Shown piece by piece: positions 51,063-62,829 of a DNA stretch of 64,000 bases. This DNA is from Aurantiacibacter poecillastricola (lineage in GTDB: Bacteria; Pseudomonadota; Alphaproteobacteria; Sphingomonadales; Sphingomonadaceae), in the NCBI RefSeq assembly GCF_030730945.1, contig NZ_JAVAMS010000006.1:19268-83267 (forward strand). The letters are read 5' to 3'. The notes beneath the pieces were generated by a model, which saw only the letters and a list, made by a program, of their open reading frames with translations, did no database searches and was not told the DNA's origin. The first letter of the stretch is position 1. The number at the start of each line of letters is the position of its first letter. The translations under genes and the position numbers were made by a program.

Positions 51063-52503
51063 CAAAGCCGTTCTGTCTGCCGCCATGCCGCTGCTTCTGG
51101 CTGCCTGCACGGCCGTGGGTCCCGAGTATCACACGCCAAGGGTTCCGGTGGCGGAAGGAGAGGACTTCACCACGCGATCGGCGGCTTTCGATCCGACCGC
51201 ACCGGTGCCTGACGATTGGTGGCAGATCTACCGCGACCCCCATCTTGACGCGCTGGTTGAACGGGCGCTGGTGGCGAACACCGACCTGCGCGAAGCCGCC
51301 TCCAATCTCGAAGCGGCGATGGCAGTCCTGCAGGAAGCGCGAGCCGGGCGGCTGCCGTCCACCACCACGAGCGGCGGGCTGACCTATGGAGATGCAATAG
51401 CGGGCGGCGCGGGCCAGGGCGCAGGTATCGGCACGCTGGGCGATGCGGATTTTTCGGCCAATGCGGGTCTGGACGTCGCTTACCAGGTCGACCTGTTCGG
51501 CCGCGTGACGCAGACGATCCGCGCCGCGCTCGCCGATGCGCAAGCGGTGGAAGCGGCGCGCGATTCGGTCAGGGTGACGGTCGCGGCCGAGACCACGCGC
51601 AGCTACCTGAATGCCTGCGCCTATGCCTATGCGCTCGCCGTGGCGCGCGAGTCCCATCAGACGAGCCTGGAAAGCCTGCGCTTGTTCGAGGCACTGGAGC
51701 GGGCTGGATCGGTCGGGCTTCTCGATGTCGAGCGAGCCGGTGCGGCGGCGGCCAGCGCGCGGGCCGATATCCCCGCACTCGAAGCCCAGCGGCAGGTCGC
51801 GCTGTTCGAGCTGGCGGCGCTGCTCGGCACTACGCCGGACGAGATTCCGCAGGCCGCAAGTGAATGTGAAGCCCCGCCCGAACCGATCGCCGCTCTGCCT
51901 GTCGGCGACGGCACCGCACTGCTCCGCCGTCGGCCCGACATTCGCCAGGCCGAGCGCGAACTGGCGGCCGACACGGCGCGGATCGGCGTCGCCATGGCCG
52001 ATCTCTACCCCACGATCAGCCTGGGCGGCTCGGGCAATTTCTTCGGTAGCAATGCCATCGAGGGAGAGGACTCGTTTTCCTTCTCGCTGGGCCCGCTCAT
52101 CTCCTGGAACTTTCCCAATCTTTCAGTCGCACGGGCCAGAATACGCCTGGCAGAGGCCGAGCAGGAGGCCGCACTGGCACGCTTTGACGGGCGCGTTCTC
52201 GCCGCTCTGCGGGACGTGGAGCAGGCGCTCACCAATGTGGCGAACGAGCAGCAACGCCTCGCTTCGCTGGAAGAGGCGCGTGAGCGATCGAACAAGGCAT
52301 ATGAGTTCGCCGATCTCCGCTACCGCGCCGGTTCGGTCGGCTTGCTCGACGTGCTGGTGGCCCAGAGCGACCTAATTCAGTCTCGAGCGGCGTATTCGGC
52401 TTCCTTGCAGCGCCTGTCGTCAGCCAGGGTGGATCTGTTCAAAGCGCTGGGCGGAGGATGGCAGCAATCCAGCGAACTGGCTGCGAACGGCGGCATTGAG
52501 TGA
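51055..52503 (+). CDS. outer-membrane efflux lipoprotein, OpmD-like
   Basis: The protein is 482 aa. The lipobox is LLLAAC (Cys18) after the ATG at 51055, which overlaps the pump stop. Both TolC repeats are present (LVERALVANTDLREAASNLE and LLRRRPDIRQAERELAADTA), as is GPLISWNFPNLSVARARI. It is similar to the channel at 11537 but clearly diverged. It completes the second tripartite pump. Confidence 0.9.
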   Translation: MRSKAVLSAAMPLLLAACTAVGPEYHTPRVPVAEGEDFTTRSAAFDPTAPVPDDWWQIYRDPHLDALVERALVANTDLREAASNLEAAMAVLQEARAGRLPSTTTSGGLTYGDAIAGGAGQGAGIGTLGDADFSANAGLDVAYQVDLFGRVTQTIRAALADAQAVEAARDSVRVTVAAETTRSYLNACAYAYALAVARESHQTSLESLRLFEALERAGSVGLLDVERAGAAAASARADIPALEAQRQVALFELAALLGTTPDEIPQAASECEAPPEPIAALPVGDGTALLRRRPDIRQAERELAADTARIGVAMADLYPTISLGGSGNFFGSNAIEGEDSFSFSLGPLISWNFPNLSVARARIRLAEAEQEAALARFDGRVLAALRDVEQALTNVANEQQRLASLEEARERSNKAYEFADLRYRAGSVGLLDVLVAQSDLIQSRAAYSASLQRLSSARVDLFKALGGGWQQSSELAANGGIE

Positions 52504-52649
52504 ATTCAACATCCATAGCCGATATACGTTGTCGAATTGTGGAGGCGTTGTTTTGCGCAAGCACCTTTCTAATACTAAAAAAGGATGCTCTTATTCTAGG
52601 CGATTAGGGGATCCGTGCCCGCGCTTCTTTTGCGATATGCCCTAGCAGT

Positions 52650-53255
52650 ATGAATACTCCTTGCTCCGCTGAACGAAGGGGACGGCCTCGCGAGTTCGAT
52701 TTGGACCAAGCGCTCGGGTCAGCGCTCCGTGTCTTTTGGTTGAGGGGATACGAAGCGGCTTCGCTGACGGAGTTGACCGAAGCAATGGGCATCACCAAGC
52801 CCAGCCTATATGCTGCATTTGGTAACAAAGAAGACCTCTTCGAGCGGGCTTTTGACCTCTATGAAAAAGAGAAGCTAGCCTATGTCAGGCGGGCGCTTGA
52901 CGCGTCCACGGCGCGGGATGTGGCGCAACGGCTGATTGAAGGGACAATTGACAATACAACAGGCGAGTGCCGTGGTAGTCTTTACGTCAACACCGTGGTG
53001 GGATCTAAAGGCGAGCAGCTGCCAAGAGATGAGAAAGGCTGCGTTTTTGCGCGATCTGCTTACTCGGCGGTCGCCGACAAGTTTCAGCGAGCAATCGACA
53101 ATGGCGAATTTGATGCAGAAGTCGAGGCGGAAGCTATAACGAGGTATCTGTTCGCTTTGCTCCACGGTCTGACTGTCCAGGCCAGCGCCGGTGCAAGCCG
53201 TGAAGATCTGGAAAGCATTTCGCAAATTGCGCTTGCGCTTTGGCCGGGGCGCTAG
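52650..53255 (+). CDS. TetR/AcrR-family regulator
   Basis: The protein is 201 aa. The helix-turn-helix is RGRPREFDLDQALGSALRVF followed by MGITKPSLYAAFGNKEDLFE. The C-terminus resembles the AcuR/YxaF-like group. It lies after the mexGHI-opmD-like operon and ~310 bp before the MFS pump on the same strand. A role in controlling the MFS pump is possible but not shown. Confidence 0.85.
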   Translation: MNTPCSAERRGRPREFDLDQALGSALRVFWLRGYEAASLTELTEAMGITKPSLYAAFGNKEDLFERAFDLYEKEKLAYVRRALDASTARDVAQRLIEGTIDNTTGECRGSLYVNTVVGSKGEQLPRDEKGCVFARSAYSAVADKFQRAIDNGEFDAEVEAEAITRYLFALLHGLTVQASAGASREDLESISQIALALWPGR

Positions 53256-55568
<2,313 letters not shown>

Positions 55569-55704
55569 AGCCTGGGTAGGTTCAATGAATGCAGCCATTC
55601 CACATATGGCAATCGGGCACCCGTTAAGCTGGCCGGCATGCCAACGATCCTCCTTGGAACAAATGCCGTCGACTTCAACCGGCGACAGTCGTGCCTTTGC
55701 CGAC

Positions 55705-56076
55705 CTATGCCCTTGCATCATAGAGGGTCTGTGCATCCTCGATTTGGGTCAGGTGGCAGAACGCCCATAGGCCGACAGCCTGGATCGGTTCTGCGAGCGA
55801 ATGACCCAACTCGGTCAGTTCATAGTCTACCCTGCGTGGAACCGATGGCGTGACCGTTCGGGTGACGAGCCCGTCGCGCTCGAGATTGCGCAGTGTCAGA
55901 GTCAGCATTCGCTGCGAGATACCCTCGACGCCGCGCTTCAACTCCCCGAAACGCATCGACTGTTCGCGCAGAAGCATGATGACGAGCACACTCCACTTCC
56001 CGGCGATGCTCGAGAGCACGCGCGAGACCCGCAGGCAATCGGCCGTATTGTGGATGATGGGATCGGTTCGTTCCAT
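55705..56076 (-). CDS. HxlR-family winged-helix regulator
   Basis: The protein is 123 aa with the HxlR core VLSSIAGKWSVLVIMLLREQ, then MRFGELKRGVEGISQRMLTL. No cysteine lies at the usual N-terminal sensing position (CPV-type); Cys14 in TADCLRVSRVL may serve. It is divergent from the NmrA-SDR-oxidoreductase-pirin operon, which it probably represses until electrophiles or quinones appear, as YodB and HypR do. Confidence 0.85.
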   Translation of the reverse strand: MERTDPIIHNTADCLRVSRVLSSIAGKWSVLVIMLLREQSMRFGELKRGVEGISQRMLTLTLRNLERDGLVTRTVTPSVPRRVDYELTELGHSLAEPIQAVGLWAFCHLTQIEDAQTLYDARA

Positions 56077-56131
56077 GTGACCTCGGTATCATTGCTGTGC
56101 CGTCTTGCGGCGTCTGGCGAGAGCCTTATAT

Positions 56132-56143
56132 GTACCGGGTTAC
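56132..56143. promoter_or_regulatory. candidate HxlR operator
   Basis: GTACCGGGTTAC is an imperfect GTA-to-TAC palindrome of the kind bound by HxlR/YodB-type regulators, between the hxlR-like gene and the operon it faces. Short, so tentative. Confidence 0.3.
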
Positions 56144-56155
56144 GAAAAGGAACCA

Positions 56156-56308
56156 ATGGCTGAATTGGAACGACCGCTGGCCGCAGGCATGCCGACACCA
56201 CCGTTCCGCCCACGTGCTAAAGCTACGGCTGCCGACTTGATCGGCCGCCATCACGCCCGCGGAATGGATCACCTGCAGCCCACACTTATCAAGACGAGGA
56301 TAATATGA
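56156..56308 (+). CDS. possible 50-aa leader gene before the NmrA gene
   Basis: It has an AAAAGGAA ribosome site and its TGA overlaps the ATG of the next gene (ATGA), the mark of coupled translation. The product (PRAKATAADLIGRHHARGMD core) has no known family. It may be a real small protein or chance. Confidence 0.3.
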   Translation: MAELERPLAAGMPTPPFRPRAKATAADLIGRHHARGMDHLQPTLIKTRII

Positions 56309-57225
56309 CCGAAACAGGCAAGCTCATCGTGCTGGCAGGCGCAACGGGAGATTTGGGTTCGCTGATCGCCGACGCGCTTATGGACAACCCGGAAGTCCGA
56401 TTGCGCGTCCTTGTGCGTCCCCAAAGCGTCGCAAAGGCCGCGTCTCTGCGCGAACGGGGCGCGGAGATCGTGGAAGTCGACCTGGAGGACCGGGACAATG
56501 ACGCGCTACTGGAAGAGGCCGTGAGCGGCGCCTTCTGCGTGATCTCGGCGATACAGGGCGGTCCCGACGTCATCATCCATGCCCAGCTTCGTCTGCTCGA
56601 GGCGGCCCGCAGGGCCGGCGTGCGGCGCTTCATTGCGTCCAATTTCTCCTACAATATCTTCGGCCTGGACCATGGCGACAACATCAATTCGGACGATCGC
56701 CGCGCCTTTGCGCGCGCGGCCGAGGAGGCGAAAGGCGATGTGGAACTCGTACAGATCCAGATCGGCGCTTTCCTCGATCGCAAGGTCCTGTTCGGCTTTC
56801 TCGGCGCGTTCGATATCGAGGAAGGTCGCGCATTTCTCTGGGGTGACGGCAATGAGGCGATGGATTTCACGACCTATGCCGACACGGCCCTGTTCACGGC
56901 CGAAGCAGCCGTCGACGAGGCAACCTTGCCGAGCGTGTTTGAGGTCGCCGGCGAGACCCTCGACTTTCATGGGCTCGTGAAAGCCTATGAGGAGGGATCG
57001 GGCATATCCGTGAAAGTCGAGCGAATGGGAACGCTGGCCGATCTCGACGAGGAGATCGAGCGACGCCGGCACGCAGAGCCCGACAACATTTTCGCCTGGC
57101 TGTCACTCATGTACTGGCGCGCGATGCTCTCCGGAAAAGCCAGGCTTCGTTCGGTCGCTAACAGCCGGTATCCGCAAATCGCGCCCGTCGGCGTCGCGGA
57201 ATATGTCCGGCGGGAGGGATTGTGA
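56305..57225 (+). CDS. NmrA-like NAD(P)-binding protein
   Basis: The protein is 306 aa. The Rossmann start is LIVLAGATGDLGSLIADALM, with the NmrA/isoflavone-reductase feature RRAGVRRFIASNFSYNIFGL. The active-site Tyr/Lys of true reductases are not obvious. It is the first main gene of an operon with SDR, quinone oxidoreductase and pirin genes, suggesting a part in detoxifying quinones or carbonyls, or in redox sensing. Confidence 0.8.
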   Translation: MTETGKLIVLAGATGDLGSLIADALMDNPEVRLRVLVRPQSVAKAASLRERGAEIVEVDLEDRDNDALLEEAVSGAFCVISAIQGGPDVIIHAQLRLLEAARRAGVRRFIASNFSYNIFGLDHGDNINSDDRRAFARAAEEAKGDVELVQIQIGAFLDRKVLFGFLGAFDIEEGRAFLWGDGNEAMDFTTYADTALFTAEAAVDEATLPSVFEVAGETLDFHGLVKAYEEGSGISVKVERMGTLADLDEEIERRRHAEPDNIFAWLSLMYWRAMLSGKARLRSVANSRYPQIAPVGVAEYVRREGL

Positions 57226-57226
57226 C

Positions 57227-57994
57227 ATGAGCAGCATCATTGACCTCGAGAAGGCCGGCTATCCCAACCTTGCCGACCGCCGCGTCGTTATCGCGGGAGG
57301 AACGGGGGATGTGGGCGAAGGCCTTTTGCGGTCGTGGCTGAAGACCGGCGCGCAGGTGATCGTGCCTTCGCGGACCGAGGGCAAGGTTGAGCGCTTCTGC
57401 GAGGCTATCTCCGACCTGGGCGAACCGGCCAACCTGCATTTCGTGACCGGGAGCTATGCGAGCTTCGACGAGGTGGACAGGCTCGCACAGCAGATTGTGG
57501 ACGAGCATGGTCCGGTCACCGATGTGGTCGCTGCGCTTGGCGGATGGTGGCAGGGCAAGCTGCTGTGGGAGATTTCGAGCGAGGAATGGCAACGCTATTT
57601 CATCGATGCCTCCACTGCTCATTTCGCGAGTGCCCGAGCCTGGAGTCCGCGCCTGCCGCAAAGCGGCAGCTATCAGCTGATCCTTGGCGGCAGCGCCACG
57701 CAGGCGGTGCCCAAGGCGTCGATCATCAGCATGCAGCAGGCCGCGCTGCTGATGATGCGGCGCGCGCTTTCACAAGAGGCCGGCGACCGGCACCGGGTCG
57801 CGTCACAGATCCTGGGGCCGGTCGTAACCCGAGCGCGCAAGCACATCGATCCCGAATGGGTGTCGAACGTGGAGGTCGGGCTGGTCTCGGCCGCCATCGC
57901 CGCCGATCCCGCGGCGACCGGCACGGACTATGTCTCTTACGACAAGAAGCAGATGCTCGAGACCCTGCAGAAGTTGAATGTCTATCCGAGATGA
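57227..57994 (+). CDS. SDR-family protein lacking the usual catalytic Tyr-x-x-x-Lys
   Basis: The protein is 255 aa with the nucleotide-binding motif VIAGGTGDVGEGLLRSWL and DVVAALGGWWQGKLL in place of the NNAG region. Where YxxxK is expected it has KASIISMQQAALLMM, so normal SDR catalysis is doubtful. I chose the ATG at 57227 after GGGAGGGAT; it begins 1 bp after the NmrA stop. It may be a redox sensor or a divergent reductase. Confidence 0.75.
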   Translation: MSSIIDLEKAGYPNLADRRVVIAGGTGDVGEGLLRSWLKTGAQVIVPSRTEGKVERFCEAISDLGEPANLHFVTGSYASFDEVDRLAQQIVDEHGPVTDVVAALGGWWQGKLLWEISSEEWQRYFIDASTAHFASARAWSPRLPQSGSYQLILGGSATQAVPKASIISMQQAALLMMRRALSQEAGDRHRVASQILGPVVTRARKHIDPEWVSNVEVGLVSAAIAADPAATGTDYVSYDKKQMLETLQKLNVYPR

Positions 57995-58072
57995 AGCCGA
58001 TGGCGGGTCGGTAGCGCGCGCGATCTCGTCGCGCCTCGGCCGCCACCGGATCACGGCCGCAAGGAGATCGCC

Positions 58073-58978
58073 ATGAAAGCAATCCAATATACCGAGTTCG
58101 GAGGCCCCGACGTTCTGAAAATGGTCGAGGTCGATGCACCGCATGCCGGGCCCGGTGAAGTGCGGATCGCGGTTCGCGCTGCCGGGATCAACCCTGCCGA
58201 CTGGAAGCGGTTCACCGGCCTTTTTCGCGATTTCATGAAAATCGAGCTCCCCGCCGGGGTGGGGTTCGAGGCGGCCGGAATCGTGGACGAGCTTGGCGAG
58301 GGCATAACGGGCATTGCGTTGGGCGACGCAGTTTTCGGGCTCGCCGCCGATGCAATGGCGGAATATGCCGTGCTTTCCAGCTGGGCCGCCAAGCCGGACG
58401 ACATGCCCTTCGAAGTTGCCGGGGGGCTCGCCGTGGTGGCCGAAACCGGGACGCGCGCCATCGACCAGGTCGGTGTGGAGGCCGGGCAGACGCTTCTGGT
58501 GAACGGCGCCGCGGGCGGGGTCGGCTCAGCCGTGATCCAGCTTGCGCGTGCGCGGGGCATCACCGTGATCGGAACGGCCAGCGAAGCGAAGCACGACTAT
58601 CTGCGCGGACTGGGGGCGATCCCGACAACCTACGGGCCTGGTCTCGCCGACCGGGTGAAGCGCCTCGCACCCGACGGCGTGGACGCCGCGCTCGATCTCG
58701 CCGGTTCGGGCATCATCCCCGAACTGATCGATATCGTCGGCGAACCTTCACGCGTTCTTTCCATTGTCGACTTTTCCGCGCCGGAGCACGGCGCGCAATT
58801 CTCGACCCGACCCCAGGACCGTCCGGAACGGGCGCTGGCCGAAGCGGCCCAGCTCTATTCCGAAGGCGCCTTTCGCCTGCATCTCGCAAAAGTCTTTCCG
58901 TTTGCGCAGGTCGGAGACGCCTATGCGCTCAGCGAGGAAGGGCACGTCACCGGCAAGCTCGTCGTTTCGCTCGCCTGA
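58073..58978 (+). CDS. NADPH:quinone oxidoreductase-like MDR enzyme
   Basis: The protein is 301 aa. The GroES-like N-terminus (MKAIQYTEFGGPDVLKMVEV, then GINPADWKRFTG) and the Rossmann motif NGAAGGVGSAVIQLARA are those of zinc-free quinone oxidoreductases. No structural zinc cysteines are present. It reduces quinones or alkenals with NADPH. Third main gene of the HxlR-linked operon. Confidence 0.85.
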   Translation: MKAIQYTEFGGPDVLKMVEVDAPHAGPGEVRIAVRAAGINPADWKRFTGLFRDFMKIELPAGVGFEAAGIVDELGEGITGIALGDAVFGLAADAMAEYAVLSSWAAKPDDMPFEVAGGLAVVAETGTRAIDQVGVEAGQTLLVNGAAGGVGSAVIQLARARGITVIGTASEAKHDYLRGLGAIPTTYGPGLADRVKRLAPDGVDAALDLAGSGIIPELIDIVGEPSRVLSIVDFSAPEHGAQFSTRPQDRPERALAEAAQLYSEGAFRLHLAKVFPFAQVGDAYALSEEGHVTGKLVVSLA

Positions 58979-59043
58979 TCGGAGGCAGCGGCGAGGAAGT
59001 CGGGCTGACCGGCTTGCCGCAACAAGAAGATGGACATTCATAG

Positions 59044-59910
59044 ATGACGACCCGTTTGACCCCCGTCATATCCGCCGAACGCGCCGATCTTGGCGGCGCC
59101 TTTTCCGCCCGCCGCGTGGAGCCGGGACGGTTCGGGGATGCGGCCGATCCAGTCATGGGGTTCGACCGTTACCGCATGGACGCGGTGACCTTCGCGCCCC
59201 ATCCGCATGCCGGCTTCTCGTCCATTTCCTATCTCTTCGAGGACAGCGCCGGCGGCCTGCGCAACCGTGATTCTCTCGGTCATGATTTCGTGGTCGAGCC
59301 GGGGGGTATTCTCTGGACGCAGGCCGGATCCGGCGTCATGCACGACGAACTGCCTGCCCAGACTGGAAAGCAGGTGCATGGCCTGCAAATCTTCATCAAT
59401 CTGAGCGCCGCCAACAAGGACAGCGCGCCGCGTGTGATGCGCCTTGCCGCGGACGAGGTGCCGCTCTGGACGAGCGAACGGGGAGGAAGCCGCCTGCGCA
59501 TCATGGTCGGTAACCATGCAGGCATTGTCTCGCCACTCGAGCCGACCGAACCGGTCAATCTCTTTGACCTGAACCTCACCGCCGGTGACGAGGTTACACT
59601 GCCGCTCGCGGTTGGCTGGGATATGCTGGTCTATGCCGAAAGCGGCTCGGCGCAGGTGCACACGGATGGCGGAGCGGCCTCGCTGGCGTCAGGCGACGCT
59701 GTGGCGGCGGTTGCGCACGATGCGGACGATTCCGTGCGTCTTGTGTCGCAAGTCGGCGCGCGGCTTGTGATCCTTGCCGGGCGCGCGCTGCGCGAGCCCG
59801 TGGTCCAGCACGGCCCCTTCATCATGAACGATGAAGCCGGCATCCGCGCGGCGATTGCACGCTATCAACATGGCGGAATGGGCGTGCTCGAGCCAATCGC
59901 CTGGACATAA
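59044..59910 (+). CDS. pirin-family bicupin protein
   Basis: The protein is 288 aa, two cupin domains. The metal ligands are visible in FAPHPHAGFSSISYLFED and in GSGVMHDE. Pirins of this type degrade flavonols such as quercetin or act as redox-sensitive regulators. It closes the HxlR-linked operon. It is full length, unlike the pirin remnant at 4852, and from a different subgroup. Confidence 0.85.
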   Translation: MTTRLTPVISAERADLGGAFSARRVEPGRFGDAADPVMGFDRYRMDAVTFAPHPHAGFSSISYLFEDSAGGLRNRDSLGHDFVVEPGGILWTQAGSGVMHDELPAQTGKQVHGLQIFINLSAANKDSAPRVMRLAADEVPLWTSERGGSRLRIMVGNHAGIVSPLEPTEPVNLFDLNLTAGDEVTLPLAVGWDMLVYAESGSAQVHTDGGAASLASGDAVAAVAHDADDSVRLVSQVGARLVILAGRALREPVVQHGPFIMNDEAGIRAAIARYQHGGMGVLEPIAWT

Positions 59911-60669
59911 CGTCGGTTCGGCGATCCCGCGCGGAGCCATTCAACAAGGCTGAAATTGGCCGAGGTGGTAATACGCATTTTATTGCTGGTGGAGACCTGA
60001 AATGGTTGAGCCTACGTGCACTTGATATCGAAGCACTTGGTCGGATCGGCGTTGACGAATAGCTTCGAGCCATCGGCTCCTCGCGTCGTGACAAGACCGA
60101 CCGGCCGCGAGCCAGCTCAGTCGTCCGCCCATTCCCACAAACGGGTAAATATCCGGCGGTAGTGCCAGGCAGAGCGAACCACCAGATCGGCCAGATGCTG
60201 CCCATACGCAGCTACCCGGTCAGGAGCCCAGTGACACAGGCCGGTAACGGCAATTGCGGGAGCCACCAGCGAGAGACCGACGGCGGCCAGCGTTCCAGCA
60301 ACAACGCACAGTCATCGGCAAGCGATGATGAGATCAGCAGCGGGTTCATGAATCCCGATCGGTTGAGTGCGACCGTGAAATCGCCTGCGGCAGCGCAGCC
60401 GGCGGCGGCGAGTGTGTGTATTCCACCGACGCTTCATGCCCACGCCGATACCTCTACGTCGCCGTGTTGACTTCGGCTACGGCGGGTATTTTAGCCGAAT
60501 GACGGCAAGCAGCCCTTGCCGATCCAGCGTCTGAATGTAGGGCCGATTTTGAGGGACCATTCTAAGACCGCCAACGACGGCTTTGTGGGCGGGTGCTGAC
60601 ACGCTGCCTCAGCACTAAGAATGACAGCATTCAGTAGTATCGTGACGAACGCCGCACTGGGGGAATACG
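59911..60669. other. gap between cargo and the parB-like gene, probable gene decay
   Basis: About 760 bp without an intact gene. On the minus strand a short stretch near 60020-60110 reads like a protein end (GLVTTRGADGSKLFVNADPT), and 60130-60320 has a membrane-like frame without a good start. Both look like remnants. No IS ends or tRNA were found. Confidence 0.35.
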
Positions 60670-60703
60670 AAAAGGCGGCCCGTCCCGAGAGGGACGGACC
60701 GCC
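60670..60703 (-). terminator. rho-independent terminator after the parB-like gene
   Basis: On the minus strand a 13-bp stem (60674-60686 with 60691-60703, one mismatch) with a 4-nt loop is followed by a short T-run. It lies ~30 bp past the stop. Confidence 0.75.
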
Positions 60704-60733
60704 CGCCGAGTGACCTGGACCTGTCAGGAGGGG

Positions 60734-62725
60734 TCAGGCAGCCTGCTCGGCAATCTCGCCAGTCGTGACGTCGCTGACCAGCTCCTCGGTTTCGTCATCA
60801 ATCGACGCATCTTCCTTTAGGTCGGCTGGAACGTCAGCATCGGTGAACCGCATGATCGAAGGAACCCAGGCCTTCGCCCGTTCCTTGACCTCGGCCTCAC
60901 CGATGAAGTTGCCCGAGAAAATGCGCTCTGCAGCGCTCGCCAGTTCGGCCTTCTTCGAGGCAGCATAGCGACTGACCAGTTCGGGCCCGCCTGCCGCATC
61001 GAGCGCCTCGAGCGTACGGGCCTTGGCCACCCGGTCGAAGTAGTTGGTCGCCGTGGGACGCCACCAATGTGCGGTCTCGATTTCGAGCAACGAGCCGAGT
61101 GCCTCGTGCAGTGGCACCGAACGCTCGCCTTCACATGCAAGGCTGGCAACCAGCGTGCGAGAGACGACATGGCCAAGCCAGGCCGAGCGCGCCTCGTCTG
61201 ACAGTGCCCGGAATCTCGCAAACCGATCGACATCGCTTTCTTCCGAGCGCCAGCTTTCATCGAGCGACCCGGCGAACTCGGCTAGGGCAGCGCTCGCCGG
61301 TGCATCCTTGGCCTCGAACCCAGTAACCGGGCCGGAAGCGACAGAGCCGACCAGCGTGGACGCTTTCTTGGCGCGCCAGTCATGTCCATCGGCATCGGCA
61401 AGCGTGAAGACCATGAAGTCGAGCGCCAGTGCTGGATCGTTGGCCAGATGGATGGCCAGGATGTCGCGGCGTTGCATCGCGAGCTCGTCGAGCAGGCGCT
61501 GCGACAACGAGCTTCCCTTGGGCTTCGCCGGACCGTGCTCTTCAATGGCCTCGACCACACCTTCGTCAGCGATGACCTCGGTCTCGGTGTAGAACTGTGG
61601 GACCAACATCGGCTCGCCATTGCGCGAGAGGACGAGGAAGGCGCCGGCCTCCGGTTTCAGTTCGTCGGCGAGTACCGGCGGCCGGTCATTTAGCGCGCGC
61701 ACAGCGCGGTCGATCACCACCAGTTCCTTCTCGGCCTTGGCAACCTCGTCCTCGTCGCTGTCTTCGTCTTCGAGCACGGCGGCCACTCGGTCGTAGTCGG
61801 CCTCAAGTTCGCCGAGCTCCCGCGCTTCCTGTTCGGTCATCGGCGCAGGCTCGCAAGGCAGACGGCTCAGACCTTCAACAAGGTCATGGCTGACATAGGT
61901 GCCAAGGGTCGGGCGCACCCAGGCAAGGCCATATTCGATCGCGGCCTTTCCTGCGGCTTCTTCCATGGCCTTGTGCGCGAGATCCTCGAGCAGCGCGACA
62001 TCGATCCAGCTTTCACTGGCGTCATCGTCGAACAGTTCGCGTTCGATCCGGCCGCCTGCGGCGAGGTAGGCATCGCGTCCGACGAGCACGGCTCGCGGAT
62101 CCGAACCGCGCACCGTGGCATCAAGCACCATGCGGCGGATCGTGTCGGGCGTGCTCTGGTACCAGGCGTCCTGCAGTTCGGCATAGACATGCGCCTGGCG
62201 CTCGACATCTGAGATCGCGCCGTAGGCCTTGGCCATGTCGAGCGTGATCGTGCCTTCGGCGAGCGCTTCGAAGACGCAGGGCGCGAGACTTGCCAGGCGC
62301 AGACGTCCATCGACGAAACGGACGGTGAGGCCGAAGCGGCGCGCCACGTCTTCGGTGGTAGCCCCTGCCTCGATGATGGAAGCGAAGGCCTGCGCCTCGT
62401 CAGCCGGATTCATCGCGAGACGCTGGAAGTTCTCGGCAAGGCTGGCTTCGCGCACCTCGCTTTCCTCGCCTTCGATGACGAGGCAGGTAACTTCATGGCT
62501 TTCGGACAAGGTGCCCTCTTCAGCCAGCGCCTGTAGCGCGGCGAGACGGCGACCGCCGGCCTCGACCTCGAACTTGCCGCGCTTTCCTTTGCGCACGACG
62601 AGGTTTTGCAGCAGGCCGCGCGCGGCGATGTCTGCCCGCAGCTGGAGGTCGGCCAGCACGTCGCTCGACTTGCGAACGTTGCGCGGGCTCGGGACGAGCT
62701 TCTTCAAAGAAATCGACTGGATCAT
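60734..62725 (-). CDS. large ParB/RepB-like protein
   Basis: The protein is 663 aa, about twice a normal ParB. The N-terminal domain has the ParB nuclease-fold motifs VPSPRNVRKS, RGLLQNLVVR, EVEAGGRRLAAL and SLAENFQRLAMNPADEAQAF. A helix-turn-helix follows (TTEDVARRFGLTVRFVDGRL). The long C-terminal half is Glu/Asp/Ala-rich and helical. Such plasmid ParB-like proteins are often not part of a parA operon, and no parA is seen here; they may help establishment after transfer. I chose the ATG at 62725, preceded by ATCAGGAGA. Confidence 0.85.
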   Translation of the reverse strand: MIQSISLKKLVPSPRNVRKSSDVLADLQLRADIAARGLLQNLVVRKGKRGKFEVEAGGRRLAALQALAEEGTLSESHEVTCLVIEGEESEVREASLAENFQRLAMNPADEAQAFASIIEAGATTEDVARRFGLTVRFVDGRLRLASLAPCVFEALAEGTITLDMAKAYGAISDVERQAHVYAELQDAWYQSTPDTIRRMVLDATVRGSDPRAVLVGRDAYLAAGGRIERELFDDDASESWIDVALLEDLAHKAMEEAAGKAAIEYGLAWVRPTLGTYVSHDLVEGLSRLPCEPAPMTEQEARELGELEADYDRVAAVLEDEDSDEDEVAKAEKELVVIDRAVRALNDRPPVLADELKPEAGAFLVLSRNGEPMLVPQFYTETEVIADEGVVEAIEEHGPAKPKGSSLSQRLLDELAMQRRDILAIHLANDPALALDFMVFTLADADGHDWRAKKASTLVGSVASGPVTGFEAKDAPASAALAEFAGSLDESWRSEESDVDRFARFRALSDEARSAWLGHVVSRTLVASLACEGERSVPLHEALGSLLEIETAHWWRPTATNYFDRVAKARTLEALDAAGGPELVSRYAASKKAELASAAERIFSGNFIGEAEVKERAKAWVPSIMRFTDADVPADLKEDASIDDETEELVSDVTTGEIAEQAA

Positions 62726-62776
62726 GGGTGTTCTCCTGATGGAATGAAGGCGCAGGTGAGGATCACGAGGCCCACA

Positions 62777-62809
62777 AGCCCAAAGGGCTCCCTCCACTCT
62801 CATTTTGGG
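62777..62809 (-). promoter_or_regulatory. hairpin leader upstream of the parB-like gene
   Basis: AGCCC-AAA-GGGCT, or alternatively CCAAA/TTTGG around a purine-rich (minus strand) GAGTGGAGGGAG loop. The loop matches the ardC leader. The two pairings are mutually exclusive, so it could act as a switch. Confidence 0.4.
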
Positions 62810-62829
62810 ATTAGGGTCTGCCCGAGGGA

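Noticed and set aside
60162..60470. 102-aa plus-strand frame
   Set aside because: Ser/Ala/Pro-rich with no motif; the opposite strand looks like decayed coding sequence.
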